The notes under the pieces are model-generated. The model saw only the letters and a program-made list of their open reading frames with translations. It searched no databases and had not been told where the DNA came from. A DNA stretch of 21,363 nt, taken from positions 1 through 21,363 of the forward strand of contig JAAAKB020135231.1 in NCBI GenBank assembly GCA_010014835.2, read 5' to 3'. Shown here in pieces: positions 9,701-18,017 of this stretch. The DNA comes from Apostichopus leukothele (taxonomy: Eukaryota; Echinodermata; Holothuroidea; Aspidochirotida; Stichopodidae). Made by a program: the position numbers and the translations under genes. Position 1 is the first letter of the stretch; every line of letters begins with the position of its first letter.

Positions 9701-12564
9701 GTTCTAGCAAAAAAAGCCATTTTCTATCAAAAGATTACAGCTTACTGGCATTACTAATTTCAAGTTTGGAATATAACATTTTGCCTAAGCCAATGAAAGC
9801 AAGAAATTCTACAACTATTTCAGCCTGAAGTTCATTTAAATAAAGTTATGCTGTGGATACAAGACATTTGTCACAAATTTAGCCTAACTTCATGTCTTCA
9901 AAGGAATAGTTTGAATTGATGTGGTAAGGTAAATATCTGTTTCTGTCAATAATGAAATTTATGACATAACTAGTACAACAAGACTTCCCTAGAGTTTTTA
10001 AAACATTATAAACTATTGAGGTGGTTTTTCAAAATTTATGATACCATTCCTGCTTTTATGAAGGTTTTTTTTTGGAAGGGGGGGGGGGGTGTAGGGCTTA
10101 ATTTGACAAGGAGGTGTAATGATACTCCTTGAGATGATTTAAGAATTATGAACTGCAAGAAGATAGCACTGCCAAAATGTAGGGCAGTTCACCAGACACT
10201 AGATTTGAAGAAAGATACTTCTTGTGGTAGGAACGTAGTGATAAATCATACATCATTGATACACAGCAGCTGGTTGCTATATTCACCTCTCCACGGATTA
10301 ACAGACTTTTGAGGTATTATATTTCTCTGCTAATCATCGGATTAGCTGGTAAGTAGCAGTAGTAGCTTTGTTATCGACACTAAAAACCTCCACCTCAATT
10401 CTAATATGCAAATTAGGGTAGGCTGCATTTCTCTGTGATGATTGGATGATAAGCTTAGACTAGATCTTTACATTAGATTCAGCAAAGTTAGGCACCACCC
10501 AATATCCCCCTCCATTAACCCAATCGCATCTCCCACAATGCACCAGGCAAATACTAACAAAGACAAAAGTTAAGCAATCCACTAAACTTAGCAGTCATAT
10601 CTATAAATTTCCTCACCAGTGTCTCAGTTTGGATAAAGTTCTTTAAATAAGCAACCTTCTTTTCATAAGTCTGCATGGCTTCCAATCCAGGTTTACTGCA
10701 AAATAAATAGAATAATCGTTATCACTAGTGACATCAAAACATCCCCGTATTTAACCACTTCAGAATGTGATCAGAAGCTCTGATGGGATTATTTTAGAGC
10801 AAATGTTTGGGTTGATTTTATATGGTCAATATTCATAGATACTCCTCTACACCAAAACCTCTCAACAAACCTTTCATTTATGTCAGCAGAACTAGTCGAG
10901 TTTCATTCCAAGAAAGCGGACAAAATCAGAAATAAGGATAATTTCCTTGTCTTTTGCATGAGAAAATGACTAATTCTGTAAAAAATGACAATTTTTTTGA
11001 AACTGAATGGAATCATTTAATATCTAATAGCTCATTATCATCCATTTATGGGGGGAAAAATAATACTTTAGCCAAACCAGTTCATTGTATTTTTCTCTTC
11101 TTGATTTTCCATTCTTCTGCAGGAGGGGGCGGGGCATGGGAGTTTGGACCATTTTTCACAATGGTTCTTCAAGCTGAATGAAACCCATAGTTATGAGTCC
11201 TGGGGGTGCAGGATTAGGAGTAATAAACTGCAAATGTTCAATAGGCAAGATGGATGTCATATATAGTTGGACATCTTCACTGTGCATTTCAATGAAGCAA
11301 AAGTTAATGGCAAATGGCTTAAGAAAAACCCTGATTTTTCTTACCTTGGGGCCTTTTTCAAATCATCCAGCATGCCCTGAAGAGCACACACATACTGCCG
11401 AAAATAAAAGATATAGCAAAAATTAGCCACATTTTACAAAATATGTGATATATTGCGGAGCTGAGTAAAACAGACACAGCATTTCTTCACATAAGAAACT
11501 GAGTGAGAGAAGCTAAAGCTTAAGTTTTCAAATTTACATCAAAAAGTCATTTATGATATTTAATAAAAATGCTTAAATATTGAAGAACCTTGCTAAGTTT
11601 CCCCAAAATGGACCCCATGGTTTAGTTTTGTACTGGTGCCTTCCTTTTCAAGTCAGCACAGTAGCTAATGTTAAAGTGTGCAGGATGGTTCATATTAAAC
11701 ACTCCACCAGAATCATGTACATAATGTTCATACAGAACGGTTGTTTTGTAACAGATCGTTCTATGTAGATGTTTATCGAGGGTCTGACGTTGTGATCTTA
11801 GCAGGATCATCTTCAGAGACAAAATTAAAATAAAGTGCAACATTGACCAAATGGTGAAACTTATTTGTCTGTCCATGGATCAATCTATATTAAATATGTT
11901 GTTAGTCCATTTTCTGTTTGGCCTTTGAAGGACATCCTAGCTAGGGTCAAATCATCAGCCCCTCTAATGTTTATATAGTCACCTACACAGGTTTTATAAG
12001 GCAGATAGGCAGTTTATGTTTTTTCTTTGAATATTCACGTATCCATCTCAGCATCATTAGGATATTATTACTGTATATTTAATCCTTACGTATATACTGT
12101 ATTATATATATTTGTACATTTTTCTTTTCTTTTCTCCCAGGGAGTCTCCCACCTTGTTAAGTCTTTTTAAGACTTTATAGGAGACTTCCTTTCCCATTGT
12201 ACACAATTGGCAATAAAACAAATAAATAAATGAATAAATCAATCAGGCATACCATTTTCTATAATGATAATTTTATTTATTTCTTTTTGTTATTGTAGGT
12301 AATTATTTAAGGAGAACATCACTGTCCACCATTACTGGCAGTAGGCCTTCTGTAACATGCATCACAATACCAGTCTCCTGCACTTTATGTCACCTAGGGA
12401 ATGCCTTATAAAGTTTCAACTTTCCAGGCAATTTCATAATTACTTCCATTGCAATTGTTACTTACTTTGTCAAGTCGCCAACCACCCTTGGTTGTTTCTC
12501 CGGCCATTGTTTCACATCTCGTAAGGAGTCTTTGAAAGTTTATCTCCAGTCTACTCGATGGCAT
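6579..12564 (-). CDS. USE1: USE1, ER vesicle-transport Q-SNARE (whole seven-exon gene)
   Basis: USE1 (p31/D12) is a tail-anchored SNARE of the endoplasmic reticulum. With syntaxin 18, SEC20 and SEC22B it drives fusion of Golgi-to-ER (COPI) vesicles. Seven exons joined at GT-AG borders give 771 bases, 256 residues plus stop; I recall 259 for human. Visible parts: an N-terminus SRLEINFQRLLTRCE and WRLDKYV close to the human start; a middle block YNKDMRNELLG; the SNARE region from about residue 152 with [9 protein letters not shown], KADN and MADSN; and one membrane segment at about residues 229-249 followed by a short lysine-containing tail. Asp194 sits where most Q-SNAREs have the zero-layer Gln, as in my recalled human sequence. 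All exon phases agree and no internal stop is seen, so the gene looks intact. Identification rests on remembered human sequence, not a search. Confidence 0.95.
7498..7654 (-). CDS. USE1: USE1 exon 6, first part of SNARE motif (residues 144-196)
   Basis: A 157-base exon between TGTCTTAG and GTATGT encodes LVEDHSTTDDLDVVLQHH, then [18 protein letters not shown] and SDIIKADNK. This is the most strongly conserved piece: human has [20 protein letters not shown] and VIKKDNQ. It holds the first half of the SNARE coiled coil up to the zero-layer position (Asp194). Confidence 0.95.
7834..7858. repeat. Duplicated copy of the exon 6 splice-acceptor segment of USE1
   Basis: These 25 bases match 7641-7665, which spans the USE1 exon 6 acceptor, at 22 of 25 positions, 193 bases apart in the same orientation. 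Reading minus, the copy keeps a pyrimidine tract and TTCTTAG followed by ATTAATGGAGCATC, as against ATTAGTGGAGGATC in the true exon. Using it would run into a stop within about 25 codons, so it is a decoy or rare alternative acceptor at best. Confidence 0.7.
8125..8162 (-). CDS. USE1: USE1 exon 5, micro-exon (residues 132-144, part)
   Basis: This 38-base exon lies between a good acceptor (a T-run, then ATCAACAG) and a GTATGA donor. It encodes DDDFSSGGLRHR and two bases of Gly144, corresponding to the short variable human stretch around EPEMDVRKRTG. Its phase (0 in, 2 out) is exactly what exons 4 and 6 require, which is the main support. Sequence similarity alone would not be enough. Confidence 0.82.
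8723..8907. repeat. 19-bp A+T minisatellite in USE1 intron 4
   Basis: About nine copies of AATAAGTAATAATAAAGTA, some with small insertions or a C for A change (GTCATAATAAAG). It lies between USE1 exons 5 and 4 and far enough from both borders not to touch the splice sites. Confidence 0.9.
9017..9181 (-). CDS. USE1: USE1 exon 4 (residues 77-131)
   Basis: A 165-base exon lies between an acceptor ending TTTAAAG and a donor GTAAGT. It encodes the variable linker PSTTERALQHQINAP and the conserved block HYNKDMRNELLGE, which corresponds to human RYTSEMRSELLG. It is phase 0 at both ends. Reading continues open for a few codons past both borders, but those extensions are intron. Confidence 0.92.
10617..10695 (-). 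CDS. USE1: USE1 exon 3 (residues 50-76)
   Basis: A 79-base exon between TGCAG and GTGAGG completes Ser50 and encodes KPGLEAMQTYEKKVAYLKNF and then IQTETL. The pattern SKP, a Tyr, and K-V-x-(F/Y)-L-K matches the human block SKPASEVINEY-KVDFLKG. It ends in phase 0. Confidence 0.9.
11345..11394 (-). CDS. USE1: USE1 exon 2 (residues 34-50, part)
   Basis: A 50-base exon lies between an acceptor ending CGGCAG and a donor GTAAGA. It encodes YVCALQGMLDDLKKAP plus two bases of a serine codon, matching human YVGALEDMLQALK. It ends in phase 2, which fits the single base carried into the next exon. Confidence 0.9.
12105..12242 (+). mobile_element. Probable 3' end of a non-LTR retrotransposon (LINE/SINE-type tail) in USE1 intron 1
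   Basis: The segment ends in GGCAATAAAACAAATAAA and then ATAAATGAATAAATC, the simple-repeat tail typical of non-LTR elements such as the CR1/L2/RTE groups. Before it is a nested stem-loop: outer AGTCTCC (12143-12149) pairs with GGAGACT (12180-12186), and inner AAGTCTT (12159-12165) pairs with AAGACTT (12169-12175). A 3' stem-loop next to the tail is known to be bound by reverse transcriptase in some LINEs. It lies antisense to USE1. The 5' limit is unknown (perhaps near 11890), and no target-site duplication was confirmed. Confidence 0.45.
12466..12564 (-). CDS. USE1: USE1 coding exon 1 (residues 1-33)
   Basis: The exon runs from the ATG at 12564 to a GTAAGT donor starting at 12465 and ends in phase 0 after the codon for Lys33. 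It encodes MPSSRLEINFQRL through GGWRLDK, which lines up with the human N-terminus MAASRLELNLVRL through WRLEK. This ATG is chosen because it gives the conserved N-terminus exactly and lies only 32 bases after a splice acceptor. Confidence 0.93.
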
Positions 12565-12596
12565 ATTGCCGAACTTTGTTTACTTTTTTCTTGGAT
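12565..12596 (-). other. USE1 5' UTR portion after a 5'-UTR intron acceptor
   Basis: Reading minus, a long pyrimidine tract and CTCAG end at 12597. This is a strong splice acceptor, leaving 32 untranslated bases before the ATG. It implies an upstream non-coding exon. I could not place its donor; the promoter-like clusters near 14.6 and 15.6 kb are the likely sources. Confidence 0.55.
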
Positions 12597-14564
12597 CTGA
12601 GAAAAAGGATAGAAACATGTCAAAGTCTCAGGGTACTTGAAAAGTTACTTTTAACATTCCTTTGATGACAAGTGCTTCTCTCATTGTGTGTGAATAAGGA
12701 AAAGAAAATTAAAACCCTCTCCAAGGCAACAGTATTAGACTGAGAGATTAGCCGTTCCAAAATGGATATTTTCGTAGGAGACACGAGTAAGATTCATTGC
12801 TTAACTGACTTTTGCCTACAACTATATTCGTAGCTGCAACTGTCGACTAGCTTACAAAGGGATGGAATGCCTTTATGAGTCTACTTGGATTAAAGATGGA
12901 AAAACTTCATTTCCAGTGAATCAGAAATCTGAGAATTAGGAAAAGTTTGGGACAGTGCATCAATAATTTAATGTTTCCATTAATTTTTGTTTTATTATTT
13001 ATTATTAGTGATTAATGTGATCACCTAATGTACTTTCTGGGGTGTCAATCACGAGATAATGCACTAATAGCTCAAAATTTCAATCTGATAAGTTATCATG
13101 TATGACACTTTTTGTAGTACATATTCTCAACGTTACACAAAAATGTTAAATATTCAAAAGTATTTAATTTAAAGTCCTGTGTATTGCTTGTACTAGTTAG
13201 AGATGCAGTATGGAATGTAAATAATCATCCCAATCCTCAATAACCTTAAGAAAGAAATTAAAGCTCTCAATTCTACAAAGATCACATCAACTTTGTTTTA
13301 CTTAAATAGCACTTTAGCTTGGAAAAGTTTAACTTTGACCCAAAACTTTACAGTAGTTATTATTATGTGAACTTTGTGAGGATGCATTTGGAGAGTATCT
13401 TTCACATTTTTCTGTTTCTGTTATGTACTTGTTAAAAACCTCTCTTGGGTATCACAATGAGGATGTTGGGTCATAATCATATTTTCTTTTCTTCGAGCCT
13501 CTGTGATAATAAAACCACAAAATCTAATCTTCTACCACAGGCAAGGCCTAAGGTTAAACCTATAGTCTATGCTGTGCTAAACTTAGCCTAACCAAGGAGT
13601 TGCTATTAGCATTGGTCGAGCCTACAGTATTTGCACATAATGTTATGTGCCCGGCAGCTGGACGATTGTGTAGTGCCCTCACTATTCATCTGTGTTTTGC
13701 CAGGTAAATAAGGGAAGGCATCATCTTATTCCCCAAGCATGCTGGATAAATAAGGACTGACACATGTCACATGTACTATTCAGCTGGGAACTGGACAAAG
13801 ATGGAGTTGCATGTTGAAGTCACGTTTTCTATATAGTTAAGTGCGAACAGTTCTGATAATACTAGTTGTTAACCTGTTATGTGCCGATTACATGAGCTAG
13901 TTGAAACAGCTGCTAAAATTACGAGAGCTGATTAAAATGTGGATTGTCTTGCAGGTGTGCAAATTGTGTTAATCTGCATCTTCTAAGCTGTGAGCTCTGA
14001 TTGGTTAATTAAATGCCGGACGAATAGTAGGTATTGGCCTACATCGTTATTCCCTGGATGCCTGGCGAACAGCCCCAACAATTAGTACTAGCCTACTAGG
14101 CTACAGTTGTTAGGCTAAGCTTCTTATTTACACACCTGCCTTTTTGTGCTTTTCTGATATGAGACTTGAGAGGAAACGCAGGATTGATCATAAGCACTTT
14201 TTTCCTTACACCATCGTATAGGTGCAGGAAAGTATTTTCGACCGAACACACATCAAGTGAAAGTTTTTACGATTACAGAACTCGCAAAACCGATCCCCCT
14301 GACTGTTAGTACTGTTACTTATGTTATACGGAAGGTTTGTAACGCTAAAACCTCCAAGTTAGTCCTAGAAAACGTCGCGGTCCTAGGCTTAGAATAATCA
14401 AGATATCAAGGCTATGTTTAATACCACAATGATAAATTGTTTTCAGCCTGTTTTTTGAAGTTGTCACGTCGTTGACTACGTTTGTCACCAGTCACAGTAG
14501 CTGTCGTGTATCAACTTCGGCTGAGGTTAGTTCCAAGGTGTTTCGACAACAGAGAAGTTGACCT

Positions 14565-14623
14565 GTGACGTAGTTTCCGTTTTCAAGAGCCGTCTCTAGT
14601 ATTCCTATGGCAATGGCGCGAAA
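14565..14623. promoter_or_regulatory. Second candidate promoter cluster (CRE-like, E2F-like)
   Basis: GTGACGTAG (14565-14573, CRE-like) is followed by TTTCCGTTTT (an ETS-like GGAA on the minus strand) and TGGCGCGAAA (14614-14623, E2F-like). It is a plausible start region for the USE1 5' non-coding exon, but no donor joining it to the acceptor at 12597 could be identified. Confidence 0.25.
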
Positions 14624-14856
14624 TGGAAAGTGTAAATTACTTGTACAAGTTGTTGATGACGGCTACTCAGGCTGAAGATTAACCTGAAGATGACGGCAAC
14701 TGGGCAGCATGGGTTTGAAGCCTGGACGTAAAGATTAGACCTAAATGTATTCTCTTGACTTGAACTTTTAACGTTTGAGAAAATTATATGAGCCAGGCTT
14801 TGTTGCAGGTTGTAGCTGATGCAGCTTAGGCCCCAAGACGTAGCCTAAGGTACTGT

Positions 14857-14882
14857 AGGCCTAACGGCATAACCGTTAGCCT
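14857..14882. repeat. Short inverted repeat
   Basis: AGGCCTAACGG, a five-base loop CATAA, then CCGTTAGCCT; the arms pair over about ten bases with one bulge. It is one of several GGCCTA-rich patches in the intergenic region. No function is implied. Confidence 0.5.
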
Positions 14883-15164
14883 AATGGTTGGTGAATTACT
14901 CTGTTGAACAGCTATGTTTAAACGAAATTGGGGGCCGATGGGGGCAGGCATAAATTTTGATAAGGATTATATTTCTAGTGGAGGTGCTTATAGGTGTTTT
15001 GAAAGTAATTTCTAACAATATCAGGAGGCATGCTAAGGACCGTCTACAACAGGTACACCTAGTTACACTTACAGGGATAAGCTGAAGATTGTCTTTACCA
15101 ATGCTAGAAGTATTTGTAAAATTTTTGCTGAATTTACTGTTCTTCTTGAGGATCTGCCAGGTCA

Positions 15165-15232
15165 GCGAGACCGAAATTAAAAAAGGTCCGCCACACCGAA
15201 GATCTTCAAGACCGAGGTCCGCGAGACCGAAA
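15165..15232. repeat. Cluster of GAGACCGAA and AGGTCCGC repeats
   Basis: GCGAGACCGAAA occurs at 15165-15176 and again at 15221-15232; AGGTCCGC occurs at 15184-15191 and 15215-15222; related CACACCGAAGA and AAGACCGAGG lie between. This is a degenerate, CpG-rich array of about 30-base units, with no recognised family. Confidence 0.6.
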
Positions 15233-15575
15233 CTATTACTAGTAGGCATGTCAGTACTTCCGTGTTTACATTCCCGACAGTGCAGGAACAAAGCACTGAG
15301 GCGGAAAATTGAGTGGGAATTTCCAGGAAAATTCGGACGAAATATTCGTGAAATTGAGATTTGATTAGAAGATGAGGATGAAAATTATCACTCTGTGGAT
15401 ATTTCAAGTGATTTCATTCGCAATAAATTGGTGAAATATACCTGGGAAAACCTTGGCCCGGGCATCGAGGTCCGTGCGCACCAAAATCTTGTTTCAAACT
15501 GCTTGACAACAAACTTCCGCCAAAAATGATGGTAGTATACCACAACAACAGTCTTGGTACCATTGGAAAGCTCTA

Positions 15576-15642
15576 TGCGCATGCGTGCTGAATCCGACGT
15601 CGTTTCGCGGGAGCCATGGTTAGCAGACGATCGAATCATTGG
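15576..15642. promoter_or_regulatory. Candidate promoter cluster (NRF1-like, GACGTC, inverted CCAAT)
   Basis: TGCGCATGCGTG (15576-15587) matches the NRF1 consensus at 11 of 12 positions. CGACGTCG follows at 15595-15602, TTTCGCGG just after, and ATTGG (inverted CCAAT) at 15638-15642. CpG is locally dense compared with the surroundings. It lies about 315 bases upstream of the transposase-like gene's ATG and on the upstream side of USE1, so it could serve either gene or both. No TATA box is evident. Confidence 0.35.
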
Positions 15643-15956
15643 TTGAAGTTTCCATTTGAGTATATTTACCTTTTATCTCCGGATTTTCATAAAAACTATA
15701 ATAGTCAATGAAAGCCTGATAGGATAGCTTCAAAACAAGCCATAAATTGTGGTATTCCATAGCGCACATCATTTTTGGCATCAATTTGAAAGTCCGAACT
15801 TCAGGATTTTGACTAGTGCTAACGGTGACCTAACGATACACAACTGTGACAACTATTGACTAACTATCACCTGTCGACACGCACAGCACACGGGCCTAGC
15901 GTTAACGTTACACTACACAGTATCTATCGTGTAATGCAATGTAATTTGATATCGGA

Positions 15957-16050
15957 ATGGCTGACAGTGTTCGCATCGGAGATTTGGAAGCAATAACCGG
16001 CTGGAACTCTCAGGAATTATCGGATCTAGTTGAGAATTCGGTACTACCGG
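15957..16050 (+). CDS. Transposase-like gene, predicted first coding exon
   Basis: An ATG in a good context (G at -3 and G at +4) opens 31 codons beginning MADSVRIGDLEAITGWNSQE and ending SVLP. It stops at a consensus GTGAGT donor in phase 1. The acceptor at 17178 supplies the other two bases of the codon (Asp32) and continues in the open frame SWILEDGPCFSYALA, so donor, acceptor and phase all agree. I do not recognise a domain in this exon. An intron-separated first exon is less usual for a young DNA transposon and hints at an established gene, though intron-bearing transposases are known. Confidence 0.6.
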
Positions 16051-17178
16051 GTGAGTATAAATAATTACTACCATGATCTGGATTAATACAAGAAATGGGG
16101 AGGATTTTTTCGTTCGAACTTGGGCGGAAGGGATCCAAAATTCCATGGGGTGTAATCATATTGCCAAGAACAGCCTCACAGTATATGTATGTATGGACTT
16201 TGCCGTGTGTTCAGTTGCTGATCTACACGGAACCCCCTCCCCCGATATGAATAAGTTTGTGAGATATTTCAACAACATTTACTCTTGAGGTAATAAAAAT
16301 CAACTTTAGTCCAGGCCTAGGCTAGGTGGATGCCATCTTGACTTGAATATATTCACAACATATGAACCGCAATTCGGTTTCTTTTCCATTGAGCACAATT
16401 GTTTGTTTTTTAAACAAACACACACGATTGGCACTGCAGCCAATATAGCACATTCCAAGATGAAATTATTGACACAAAGCCACTGCTAGGCCATTAATAA
16501 TTAATGTTTGTTTTCTCCAATTCCAAATTAATCATCATTTGAATATCTTTCCATGTTTCATTTCTATGTCACATTAATAAATTTCTTGATATGTTGACAA
16601 GAAACTCTCATTTATTTTTATTATTTGTGAGAGCACTTTCTCTTCCCGTTTTATTGATTTCATTTTATTTCATTCTCAGTTTTGTCATTTGTGTATCATA
16701 TAATATTCCTTTTCAGTCTCTTCATTTCATGATTCTTTCAGTTCCTTCCATTCGGTCTATTTATTTTAATGAGGAAACATCTTTTCAGTTCTGTCATTCT
16801 AATTTTTATGTCATGTTTACACTGTAACTTATGTTATTTTATTTTCCCCTCCGGAGTCCAGGCTCAGTTAATTCTGTTTGTGAAGTTGAACACTAAATTC
16901 TATTCACTTACCGGTACTGTAGGCTATATTTATAGTCCTCCTTTCCTAAAATATCTCTTCCTTCTTGATTGATTTGATCCAGTTCATCAATTACTCTACC
17001 AAATATGATTTCCTTTGAATATATATCTCAGAGTTTGTGTGTCTCTTCTGTTTTGAACGATGTACCGTAATTTATTTCTCATTTCTGTTTCCTTCCGATT
17101 TTCGATGCTATGCAATTGGTGATTATTCAGCTGTGGGATGACAATTTTCATGAGAGTGATCTGAATATATCTTTTCAG
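16051..17178 (+). other. Predicted intron of the transposase-like gene
   Basis: It starts with GTGAGT and ends with a pyrimidine-rich ATATCTTTTCAG, 1128 bases long. The interior is A+T-rich, with T-rich stretches at about 16590-16860 and a short CA run near 16415. Open frames inside it on either strand are not conserved-looking. I see no separate gene. Confidence 0.55.
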
Positions 17179-18017
17179 ATTCATGGATCCTGGAAGATGG
17201 TCCATGTTTTTCATATGCCCTTGCAATGCAAGTGATTGCTCAAATCGAATCATCCCCGGATTACCCACTCCATGATAAGTTGTCATGTGTACTGTGTACC
17301 CTTGGTTATCCAGTCCCATCCCACATGTGGAATTTTGAAAGAAAAATTCGTAACAAGGTTTCACGTGGAAAAAAAGTGGGCCTCCATAAACTGAACGAGC
17401 CAGTGACTCTGCCACGAACAAAACTTGACTTTGAAGTCGGGGAACTCTGTGACTCAAGTGGGATAACTGAAGCATGGCTAATTGATGATGAAGCTGCACC
17501 ACTCCATTTTGACGTCACTAACCAGCACATCTTGGAGCTTCTGAGGCACAAGAATGGGACTCAGAAGTACACCTACTATTCAGCAAGCGTCTGGGTAAAA
17601 AAATTGTGCAACCTCCCATCATCACCGCACCCCCACACAGTCCGCTCAAATTGGCTAGCTTTGTACAGACGGTCATCAGCACTTGCACCTTACCCAGAGA
17701 AGCTGAAGTCATTCAACCAAGAGCTGTACAGTCCACCAGCGTGCCATGACACACCAGTTAGTGAGGATCCTACTGGACAGACTGAAGTCACTCTCCAGAA
17801 GATGGTTGAGAAGATGGCTAGGAAGATGGCAATACTTGAAGGTGCATTCGACCGCCAGCTGACACAATTGAAAGCAATCAGATCCTCGAATGACACTCTC
17901 ACTAGTACTAAACAGGATGCAGTGAAAGAGAGACGTGCAGCCATGGCTGAGAACCAGAGACTACAGGGACTGCAGAAGGATCTCGAGAAATGCAACACAT
18001 TCTTGATGGGGCAATAA
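17179..18017 (+). CDS. Transposase-like protein, N-terminal part (DNA-binding/coiled-coil region)
   Basis: With the first exon this frame gives 310 residues, stopping at TAA 18015-18017. An internal Met codon at 17226 is an alternative start. After SWILEDGPCFSYALA come a globular region with LSCVLCTLGYPVP and MWNFERKIRNKV, an acidic middle (ITEAWLIDDEAAPLHFD), a basic/aromatic stretch, and from about residue 235 a heptad-rich coil (VEKMARKMAILEGAF; MAENQRLQGLQKDLEK). The coil stops abruptly in CNTFLMGQ while the overlapping frame (from 17990) carries on a similar coil, so this is probably the front half of one protein of roughly 1200 residues. I recognise no catalytic motif here. A specific DNA-binding role would be inference from its position ahead of a DDE-type core. 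Confidence 0.72.

Larger units (their letters stand above)
12597..15956. other. Region between the divergent genes
   Basis: No coding exon is supported here. It should contain the USE1 5' non-coding exon and intron and the promoters of both genes. It holds the regulatory clusters, the GGTCCGC/GAGACCGAA repeats, the inverted repeat at 14857-14882, and a partial 34-base direct repeat (GATGACGGC at 14655 and 14689). Open frames at 14896-15639 overlap on both strands and look like chance in CpG-rich DNA. Confidence 0.5.

Noticed and set aside
14700-14725. GGTTTGAAGCC resembling a tRNA/SINE B box
   Set aside because: No matching A box or T-arm/acceptor stem pairing could be found around it.
15600-15639. 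Minus-strand ATGGCTCCCGCG opening (MAPAKRRRIQ)
   Set aside because: It stops after 14 codons and no donor allows continuation; lies in the promoter-like cluster.
16996-17502. 168-codon minus-strand open frame opposite the transposase-like gene
   Set aside because: It overlaps the coding exon and intron end of the plus-strand gene, and has no motif or splice support; an antisense shadow.
17981-17997. Programmed -1 ribosomal frameshift at the frame overlap
   Set aside because: The local codons (GAG AAA TGC) do not form an X-XXY-YYZ slippery heptamer and re-pairing in -1 would be poor; not claimed, though not excluded.
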